Assembly (NCBI GenBank): GCA_900551055.1
Contig: URUK01000050.1
Coordinates: 1-14,341, forward strand
Direction: 5' to 3'
Length of the DNA stretch: 14,341 bases
Source: an uncultured Prevotella sp.
GTDB lineage: Bacteria > Bacteroidota > Bacteroidia > Bacteroidales > Bacteroidaceae
Below are positions 6,255-12,983 of the stretch, piece by piece (the stretch's first letter is position 1; each line of letters begins with the position of its first letter). A program made the translations under genes and the position numbers. A model generated the notes under the pieces. It had not been told where the DNA came from. It saw only the letters and a program-made list of their open reading frames with translations, and ran no database searches.

Positions 6255-7601
6255 TCATTTCGCCGAGAGGAAGGCGTCAACGCGGCGTGCCGCATCGCGT
6301 CCTCCGGCCATCGCCCGCACTACGAGCGAGGCTCCGCTGGCGGCGTCGCCGCATACGAACACGTTGGGGGCAAACTGCGGCTGCTTGGGCTTCAGGAAGC
6401 CCATTGCCAGCAGCACCATGTCGGCCTTTATCACTTCGGGCTTGCCCGCAGGCTCCATCAGGGGGCGGCCGCCCTCGGGGTTGGGCTTCCACGTTATCTC
6501 CTGGACCTCCGCTCCGGTAACTTTGCCGTCCTTGCCGACGAAGCGCAGCGTGTTGATGTTCCACCTCCGGGCGCATCCCTCCTCGTGGCTCGACGTGGTC
6601 TTGAGCGTTCGCGGCCACTGCGGCCATGGGTTCTGGGGGTCGTCGGGGCCTTCCGCCGGGCGCGGCATTATCTCTATCTGCGTCACGCTCTTGCATCCCT
6701 GGCGGTGCGCCGTGCCGATGCAGTCGCTGCCGGTGTCGCCTCCGCCGATTACGAGAACGTCTTTTCCCTTGGCGTTTACAAGCTCTTCACGCTTGAATTC
6801 CTTGCCGGCCAGCACTCGGTTCTGCTGCGCCAGCATGTCAAGGGCGAAGTATATGCCCTTCAGTTCGCGCCCCGGTATGGCGAGGTCGCGCGCCTCCGGC
6901 GTGCCGGTAGCTATTACGTAAGCGTCGAAACCGCCGGGCAGCTTCTCCACGTCGATGCTCTTGTTGAAGATGAACTGTATGCCCTCGGCGCGCAGCACAT
7001 CAAGGCGGCGGTCGATGACGGCCTTGTTCAGCTTGAAGTTGGGTATGCCGTAACGCAGCAGTCCGCCGGCGTCCTCGTTCCTGTCGAACACCGTCACCTC
7101 GTAGCCCAGCAGGTTCAGGCGGTTGGCCGCGACAAGTCCCGCCGGGCCGCTGCCCACCACGGCCACCTTTATGCCGTTCCTTTCAGGGCGGTGAATGCGC
7201 ACGTAGTTCTCCTCGAAGGCGTGCTCCGTTATGGCCGCTTCGTCCTCGCGGTTGGTCGTGGGCTGGTGTTCCACGAGGTTGAGCACGCACGCCTTCTCGC
7301 ACAGCGCAGGGCATACGCGCCCCGTGAACTCGGGAAAGTCGTTTGTGGAGTTGAGCAGGCGGTAGGCCAGTTCCCAGTCGCCTTTGTACAAGGCGTCGTT
7401 CCACTCGGGCGGCTTGTTGCCCAACGGGCACGCCCAGTGGCAGAAAGGCACGCCGCAGTCCATGCAGCGTGACGCCTGCTGGCGGCGGTCGTTGGAGTTA
7501 AGCGTCTGTTCCACTTCGCCGAAGTCATGTATCCTGTCATGCACCGGCCTGTATCCCGCTTCCTTGCGGTGTATTGTAAGAAATGCTTTAGGGTCTCCCA
7601 T
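6255..7601 (-). CDS. gltD: Glutamate synthase (NADPH) small subunit
   Basis: The 448-residue product passes electrons from NAD(P)H through FAD and Fe-S clusters to the GltB subunit, which makes glutamate from glutamine and 2-oxoglutarate in the cytoplasm. The N-terminal cluster cysteines are Cys46, Cys49, Cys54 and Cys58 (CMDCGVPFCHWAC), with a second set at Cys97, Cys101 and Cys105. The FAD-binding GSGPAG is at 150-155 and the NADPH-binding GGGDTG at 286-291. GDAASGASLVVRAM near the C-terminus completes the FAD site. I place the start at the ATG at 7601, which gives MGDPKAFL; a TTG two codons upstream is less likely. Compared with my memory of enterobacterial GltD, the stretch between AMGFLKP and NVFVCGD is about 30 residues shorter. 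It lies 141 bp after gltB on the same strand. Confidence 0.95.
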   Translation of the reverse strand: MGDPKAFLTIHRKEAGYRPVHDRIHDFGEVEQTLNSNDRRQQASRCMDCGVPFCHWACPLGNKPPEWNDALYKGDWELAYRLLNSTNDFPEFTGRVCPALCEKACVLNLVEHQPTTNREDEAAITEHAFEENYVRIHRPERNGIKVAVVGSGPAGLVAANRLNLLGYEVTVFDRNEDAGGLLRYGIPNFKLNKAVIDRRLDVLRAEGIQFIFNKSIDVEKLPGGFDAYVIATGTPEARDLAIPGRELKGIYFALDMLAQQNRVLAGKEFKREELVNAKGKDVLVIGGGDTGSDCIGTAHRQGCKSVTQIEIMPRPAEGPDDPQNPWPQWPRTLKTTSSHEEGCARRWNINTLRFVGKDGKVTGAEVQEITWKPNPEGGRPLMEPAGKPEVIKADMVLLAMGFLKPKQPQFAPNVFVCGDAASGASLVVRAMAGGRDAARRVDAFLSAK

Positions 7602-7602
7602 G

Positions 7603-7740
7603 TTCAATTAAGAATTAAGAGTTAAGAATTAAGAAAATATGATTTTTCAATTAAGAGCTGAGAGTTAAGAATTAAGAAAATATGCCTCGTAACTGTTGGC
7701 AATGCTGTTTTTCTTAATTCTTAATTCTTAACTCTTAATT
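7603..7740. repeat. AT-rich heptad repeats filling the gltB-gltD gap
   Basis: Two 39-base direct repeats, 7603-7641 and 7646-7684, differ at three positions and consist of AATTAAG/AGTTAAG heptads. An inverted counterpart lies at 7709-7740, so an mRNA crossing the gap can fold into a long AT-rich hairpin. The repeat begins right before the gltD start and ends right at the gltB stop (7743-7745). It could modulate the GltB:GltD ratio or simply be tolerated filler. I see no clear promoter for gltD inside it. Confidence 0.85.
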
Positions 7741-7742
7741 AC

Positions 7743-10700
7743 TTAATAGTCTCTCTGCATGTCGGCAATCTTCTGCTGCAGCTTCCTTACCTGCTCTTCC
7801 TGCAGCACGCGCTTGTACTCGATGGGCACAACCTGGATGAAGTCCTCAACGTAGCGCCCCCAGTCGTCGAGCATCTGGCGCGCCAGCTTCGAGCCGGTGT
7901 ACAGGTAATGCTGGCGAATCAGCTCGTGCAGCTCCTTGCGGTACGAGCTTTCCTCCACGAGGTTGATTTCCACCATGTCCATGTTGCAGAAGAAGTCGAA
8001 GTTGTGGTGCTTGTCCCACACGTAAGCTACGCCGCCGCTCATGCCCGCCGCAAAGTTGCGCCCGGTCTCCCCGAGCACTACTACGCGGCCCCCGGTCATG
8101 TACTCGCAGCAGTGGTCTCCTGCTCCTTCGACGACAGCTATCGCCCCGGAGTTGCGCACGGCGAAGCGTTCGCCCACCTTCCCGTTGACGTACAGCTCGC
8201 CCGACGTGGCCCCGTAAAGGCCCGTGTTGCCGGCTATGGTGTTGTCTTCGGCGTTGAAGTTGCTGCGCACCGGCGGCAGAATGGCTATGCGTCCGCCGCT
8301 AAGTCCCTTGGCGAAGTAGTCGTTGGCCTCGCCCTCAAGCTTGAAGTTGACTCCCTTTACGAGGAAAGCTCCGAAGCTTTGGCCGGCACTTCCCTTGAAC
8401 TTTATGTTGATTGTGGAGTCAGGCAGGCCGTCTTCGCCGTATTTGGAGGCTATGAGTCCGCTAAGCATCGTGCCTGCGGCGCGGTCTGTGTTCTTGATGG
8501 CGTAGTCCAAGTTGACCTCCTCCTGCTCCTCCACGGCACGCCGTGCGGAGCTTATCATCTGGCGGTCAAGCACGCCGTCGGTGTCGTGTGGCTGCCCGGT
8601 AGTGTGGCAGAGGGGGCATTGCGAGCTTTCCTTGAACAGCAGACGGGTAAAGTCGAGCATCGCCGGTTTGCTGCCTTTTTCAGCCTGTTTGCGCACAATC
8701 AGCTCCGTGTGGCCCACTATGTCGTCGAGCTTCGAGTACCCCATTTCGGCCAGATATTCGCGAACCTCCTCGGCAAGGAACGTGAAATAGTTTACAAGAT
8801 ATTCGTACTTGCCCATGAAGTGGCGGCGAAGCTCCGGGTTCTGGGTGGTCACTCCGAGCGGACATGTGTTCAGGTTGCACTTCCGCATCATTACGCAGCC
8901 GAGCACGATGAGCAGCAACGTGCCGAAGCCGAACTCTTCCGCGCCGAGCAACGACATTATTATTATGTCGCGGCCGGTCTTCAGCTGGCCGTCAACTTGC
9001 AGCCTCACGTGGCCCCGCAGGCCGTTTTTCACGAGCGTCTGCTGCGTTTCGCTGATGCCGATTTCAGGCGAAACGCCTGCAAAACGCATGCTCGACGCCG
9101 GGCTGGCGCCCGTTCCTCCCTCTGCGCCTGATATTACAATGAGGTCTGCCTTGGCCTTCGCCACACCGGCGGCGATGGTTCCCACGCCGCTCTCCGCCAC
9201 CAACTTGACGCTTATCGCGGCCTTCGGGTTGACGTTCTTGAGGTCGAATATCAGCTGCGCCAGGTCCTCGATGGAGTATATGTCGTGATGAGGCGGCGGC
9301 GAAATGAGCGATATTCCTGGTATGGAATGGCGCGTCTTGGCTATCACCTCGTCAACCTTGAAGCCCGGAAGCTGGCCTCCCTCGCCGGGTTTTGCGCCCT
9401 GCGCCACCTTGATTTGTATCTCTTCGGCATTCACGAGGTATTCGGTTGTCACGCCGAAACGCCCCGACGCCACCTGTTTCGTCTTGCTTGAGAGCGATAT
9501 TCCGTTGAACTGCGACTGGAAACGCTCGTTGTCCTCGCCGCCTTCGCCCGTGTTCGAGCGCGTGCCGAGCTTGTTCATGGCCAACGCAATGGCTTCATGC
9601 GCCTCCTTGGAGAGTGCCCCGAAGCTCATCGCTCCCGCCACAAAGTGCTTCACAATGTCGCTTACCGGCTCTACCTTGTCGATTGGCAGCGGCGTGGCGG
9701 CACGCTTGAAGTCGAAGAAGTCGCGGATGAATATCGGGTCGGGCTTGTCGTCAACGAGGCTCGTAAACTCCTTGTATTTCTTGTAGTCGCCTGTTCTTGT
9801 GGCGAGTTGGAGCGTCGCTATGGTCTCGGGATTCCACGCATGGCGTATTCCGTCCTTGCGGTAATGGAACTGTCCGAAGTTCGGCAGGAAGTCGGTTTCG
9901 GCCTTCCGGGCAAATCCCTCGTCGTGCATTGCGATGGCGTCCCTTGCTATCGTCTCCAAGCCAATGCCTCCGATGGAGGACACTTCGGTGCCGAAGTATG
10001 TTTTGAGGAGGCTCTCCGACAGTCCGACAGGCTCGAAAATCTTTGCTCCGCGGTATGAACGTATGGTGGAGATGCCCATCTTCGCCATGATTTTAAGCAA
10101 CGCTTTCTTCACCGCCTTGATGTAGTTCGCCTCGGCGGTGTCGTAGTTTTCCTGCACCTTCTTGCGCTTCACGAGGTCGTCGAGCACGGCGAACACCATG
10201 TATGGGCACAGCGCCGACGCGCCGTAACCCAACAGAAGGGCGGCGTGCATGGTCTCCTTTATCTCGCCGCTCTCCACTATCAGGGCGGTCTGCACGCGCT
10301 TTCCAACGGATATGAGGTAGTGATGCACTGCGCTGACGGCCAGCAGCGACGGTATGGCGGCGTGCGTCTCGTCGATGTCGCGGTCGGAAAGAATGATGTA
10401 GTTGTACCCCTCGTCAACGCTGCGTGCCGCCTCCTTGCACAGCGAGTCGAGCGCACTGCGCAGCCCGTCCTCGCCTTTTGCGCACTCGAAGAGCATCGGC
10501 AGCTTAACCGTATTGAACCCTTTGTAGCGTATGTTGCACAGAATGTCAAGCTGGGTGTTGTTAAGTATGGGGTGGGGCAGGCGCACCATCTTGCAGTTTG
10601 ACTCGCCGGGGCAGAGTATTCCCGAGCCTACGCGCCCGATGTATTCGGTCAGCGACATGACAAGGCTTTCGCGTATGGAATCTATCGCGGGGTTGGTCAC

Positions 10701-12221
10701 CTGTGCGAACTGCTGCCTGAAGTAGTTGAACAGCGGCTGCGGACGCTCGCTGAGCACTGCCAGCGGAGTGTCGTTGCCCATCGCCGCGGTAGGCTCCTGC
10801 CCGTTGACGCACATCGGGACGATGGTGTTGTCGATGTCTTCCGCGCCGAATCCGAACATCAGCTCGTGCCTTACAAGGTCGGGCACGGCGTTGTTCACCT
10901 TGCGTCCGCTCTTCAGTTTCTCCAGTTGGATGCGGTTTGTGGACAGCCACTGGCGGTAAGGATGCTCGGCGGCGAGGTGTTCTTTGATTTCGCCGTCATA
11001 GTAGATTTTGCCTTCCTTGGTGTCGATTAGAAGTATTTTGCCCGGCTGCAGGCGTCCCTTCTCCGCTATTTCGGAGGGGTCGAAGTCCATAACGCCAACT
11101 TCGCTCGCCACCACCATCATGTCGTTCTTCGTTATTGTGTAGCGCGCCGGGCGCAATCCGTTGCGGTCGAGCATGCCTCCGGCGTAGCGTCCGTCGCTGA
11201 ACAGCAGCGCGGCCGGGCCGTCCCAAGGCTCCATAAGGATGGAATGGTACTCGTAAAAGGCTTTCAGTTCTTCCGATATGGGGTTCTTGTCGTTGAAACT
11301 CTCGGGCACCATCAGCGCCATGGCGTGCGGCAACGAGAGCCCCGACATTACAAAGAACTCGAACACGTTGTCAAGGCTTGCCGAGTCGCTCATGCCCGGC
11401 TGTATGATGGGCGACAGCTCCTTGATGTCGCCGAGGGCGTCAGAGCTTAGCACGCTCTCCCTTGCCTGCATCCATCCGCGGTTTCCGCGTATGGTGTTAA
11501 TCTCGCCGTTGTGCGCCAAGAGGCGGAAAGGCTGCGCCAGGCTCCATGTCGGGAACGTGTTGGTTGAGAAACGCGAGTGGACCAATGCCAGTCCGCTGGT
11601 GAAGTATTTGTTGGTCAGGTCGGGGTAATACTGCCGCAGCTGGAGGCTTGACAGCATGCCTTTATATACTATGTTCTTCGACGACAGCGAGCACACGTAG
11701 AAGTCGTTGTCCTTCACGCGCCGCTCTATGCGCTTGCGGATGAGGTACAGCGTGCGCTCGAACTGCGGCACCCGGTCGTCGGTCACACCCGTGACGAACA
11801 GCTGTTTTATGCTCGGTTCGCTCGCGAGAGCCGTCTCTCCAAGGCATTCGGGGTTAGTAGGCACGTTGCGCAGGTGCATCAGTGACAGCCCTTCGCGCTC
11901 TATTTCCTCTATCATCACGCTCAGTATGTCCTGCTGCCGGGTTGCGTCCTTGGGCAGGAACACCAGTCCCGTGCCGTATTTTCCTTTCTCCGGCACAGGT
12001 ATTCCTTGCAGCAGGATGAACTCGTGGGGTATCTGCAACATGATGCCCGCACCGTCGCCGGTCTTGTTGTCGGCACCTTCCGCGCCGCGGTGGCGCATGT
12101 TTTCGAGCACTTTCAGCGCGTTGTCAACCAGCTCGTGGCTCTTGTTGCCGTGGATGTTGACAACCATTCCGACGCCGCATGCGTCGTGTTCGTACTCGGC
12201 ATTATACAATCCTTTTCCCAT
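7743..12221 (-). CDS. gltB: Glutamate synthase large subunit
   Basis: The 1492-residue product hydrolyses glutamine, channels the ammonia, and reductively aminates 2-oxoglutarate. After a 14-residue propeptide the catalytic N-terminal nucleophile is Cys15 in EHDACGVGMV; removal of the propeptide is expected from the family. The class II amidotransferase domain includes HSRFSTNT and AHNGEINT. The FMN synthase domain includes GEGGEDNERF and GAKPGEGGQLPG. The 3Fe-4S cysteines are Cys1109, Cys1115 and Cys1120 (C-X5-C-X4-C). The C-terminal GXGXG beta-helix domain covers about 1270-1405. Length is normal. A CPLCH motif at 1202-1206, between the synthase and beta-helix domains, is unusual against the E. 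coli sequence as I remember it. gltD follows, and GSIII lies upstream on the same strand with a 762-bp gap, so gltB likely has its own promoter. Confidence 0.97.
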   Translation of the reverse strand: MGKGLYNAEYEHDACGVGMVVNIHGNKSHELVDNALKVLENMRHRGAEGADNKTGDGAGIMLQIPHEFILLQGIPVPEKGKYGTGLVFLPKDATRQQDILSVMIEEIEREGLSLMHLRNVPTNPECLGETALASEPSIKQLFVTGVTDDRVPQFERTLYLIRKRIERRVKDNDFYVCSLSSKNIVYKGMLSSLQLRQYYPDLTNKYFTSGLALVHSRFSTNTFPTWSLAQPFRLLAHNGEINTIRGNRGWMQARESVLSSDALGDIKELSPIIQPGMSDSASLDNVFEFFVMSGLSLPHAMALMVPESFNDKNPISEELKAFYEYHSILMEPWDGPAALLFSDGRYAGGMLDRNGLRPARYTITKNDMMVVASEVGVMDFDPSEIAEKGRLQPGKILLIDTKEGKIYYDGEIKEHLAAEHPYRQWLSTNRIQLEKLKSGRKVNNAVPDLVRHELMFGFGAEDIDNTIVPMCVNGQEPTAAMGNDTPLAVLSERPQPLFNYFRQQFAQVTNPAIDSIRESLVMSLTEYIGRVGSGILCPGESNCKMVRLPHPILNNTQLDILCNIRYKGFNTVKLPMLFECAKGEDGLRSALDSLCKEAARSVDEGYNYIILSDRDIDETHAAIPSLLAVSAVHHYLISVGKRVQTALIVESGEIKETMHAALLLGYGASALCPYMVFAVLDDLVKRKKVQENYDTAEANYIKAVKKALLKIMAKMGISTIRSYRGAKIFEPVGLSESLLKTYFGTEVSSIGGIGLETIARDAIAMHDEGFARKAETDFLPNFGQFHYRKDGIRHAWNPETIATLQLATRTGDYKKYKEFTSLVDDKPDPIFIRDFFDFKRAATPLPIDKVEPVSDIVKHFVAGAMSFGALSKEAHEAIALAMNKLGTRSNTGEGGEDNERFQSQFNGISLSSKTKQVASGRFGVTTEYLVNAEEIQIKVAQGAKPGEGGQLPGFKVDEVIAKTRHSIPGISLISPPPHHDIYSIEDLAQLIFDLKNVNPKAAISVKLVAESGVGTIAAGVAKAKADLIVISGAEGGTGASPASSMRFAGVSPEIGISETQQTLVKNGLRGHVRLQVDGQLKTGRDIIIMSLLGAEEFGFGTLLLIVLGCVMMRKCNLNTCPLGVTTQNPELRRHFMGKYEYLVNYFTFLAEEVREYLAEMGYSKLDDIVGHTELIVRKQAEKGSKPAMLDFTRLLFKESSQCPLCHTTGQPHDTDGVLDRQMISSARRAVEEQEEVNLDYAIKNTDRAAGTMLSGLIASKYGEDGLPDSTINIKFKGSAGQSFGAFLVKGVNFKLEGEANDYFAKGLSGGRIAILPPVRSNFNAEDNTIAGNTGLYGATSGELYVNGKVGERFAVRNSGAIAVVEGAGDHCCEYMTGGRVVVLGETGRNFAAGMSGGVAYVWDKHHNFDFFCNMDMVEINLVEESSYRKELHELIRQHYLYTGSKLARQMLDDWGRYVEDFIQVVPIEYKRVLQEEQVRKLQQKIADMQRDY

Positions 12222-12487
12222 ACTTTAGTTGCATTTAAGTTTCAAAAACATCAAATACATGTCAATTTGTCTGCAAAATTACGAAATAAGTTTCTTTTTG
12301 AATAATTATTTAACAGTTAAATGACATGTTTTTGGCGGCTGTTTGCATTTTGGTGACAGGTTGCCGGTAAAACAGGCGGTGATTTACCATATTTGTAAGC
12401 AAAATCGTTGATATTCCTTTCAATGTGTAATTACGCCGCTGTTTTTTGAAAAATTCCTATTGGTTTGCTTGCGGTCGATTTATAATC
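12222..12487 (-). other. gltB upstream region
   Basis: AT-rich non-coding DNA that should hold the gltB promoter and any nitrogen-responsive sites. I recognise only the -7-like element at 12274-12281. No gene is supported and no repeat-family member reaches into this stretch, unlike the rest of the gap. Confidence 0.5.
12274..12281 (-). promoter_or_regulatory. Candidate -7 element of the gltB promoter
   Basis: TAATTTTG followed by CAG on the minus strand matches TAnnTTTG exactly and has the same GCAG context as the envelope operon promoter. It would give a leader of about 50 bases to the ATG at 12221. No TTTG -33 element lies at the right distance, which would fit a promoter that needs an activator, but that is inference. 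Confidence 0.45.
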
Positions 12488-12593
12488 GAATTGAGAGTTG
12501 AGAATTGGGAATGGAGAATTATGATTACCTTCGCTAACAAGCAACCTTAAAGGTAATCATAATTCTCCATTCCCAATTCTCAACTCTCAATTC
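12488..12593. repeat. First hairpin of the composite intergenic element, copy B (perfect 44-bp arms)
   Basis: Bases 12488-12531 are the exact reverse complement of 12550-12593 (44 of 44), around an 18-base loop with CGCTAACAAGCAACC. The arms contain GAGTTGAGAATT-type heptads like those in the gltB-gltD gap. Copy A at 6034-6137 has the same arms in decayed form, but its loop is in the opposite orientation relative to the second hairpin that follows in both copies. Confidence 0.92.
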
Positions 12594-12599
12594 AAAAGA

Positions 12600-12686
12600 C
12601 GGCAAACGGGAAGGTAAAAGGCCACCTTTTACAATGCAAAAGGCCGTCTTTTGCACGCTAAAAGACGGCCTTTTGTAACGCATTGG
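12600..12686. repeat. GGCCGTCTTTT hairpin family, copy 3 of 3
   Basis: This is the second part of composite element copy B. A small hairpin with 7-bp arms (615-621 pairing 625-631 within 12600-12700) precedes the main stem, in which 12637-12652 pairs with 12660-12675 perfectly (16 bp, 7-base loop). The end GTAACGCATTGG matches copies 1 and 2. It is about 300 bases downstream of the GSIII stop, too far to be its obvious terminator. Confidence 0.88.
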
Positions 12687-12805
12687 CAGTCAGTGCGTTG
12701 CGCGCCTGCTGCCGGAACGGCATGAAAAAGGCGCAGGACGGCTTCACAGCAGCCCCACGCCCACGATTTACGCAGCTAAAGTATGGCGTAGTTTTTCTTG
12801 TTTTC
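12687..12805. other. Non-coding segment without recognised content
   Basis: Only a tiny hairpin, TGCCG-GAA-CGGCA at 12710-12722, is visible. No gene or repeat-family member is supported here. Confidence 0.35.
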
Positions 12806-12976
12806 AGGAGTTAAGGAGTTTCTTTTCGGGAGTTAAGGAGTTATGGAGTTAAGGAGTTAAGACAAATGCCTTGTCTGCTTGTCACTTGTCTGCTTGTCTC
12901 TTATCAATTAGCAAAGGTAATGTCTTAACTCCCAGCGAGCGTAGCGAGCGATAACTCCTTTAACTCCTTAACTCCC
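12806..12976. repeat. Nested GGAGTTAA tandem and inverted repeat downstream of GSIII
   Basis: The left side (12806-12864) is a tandem of GGAGTTAA-type octamers ending in GACA. The right side (12921-12976) is its reverse complement interrupted by AGCGAGCGTAGCGAGCG at about 12934-12950. The loop (12865-12903) holds TTGTCTGCTTGTC units, the reverse complement of the words in the 1428-1565 array. The right arm ends 7 bases from the GSIII stop, so the structure could form at the 3' end of that mRNA. Confidence 0.8.
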
Positions 12977-12983
12977 AAAAAAA

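Noticed and set aside
7908..9131. 407-codon plus-strand frame antisense to gltB
   Set aside because: It is a by-product of GC-rich codon use in gltB, with no start context or motif of its own.
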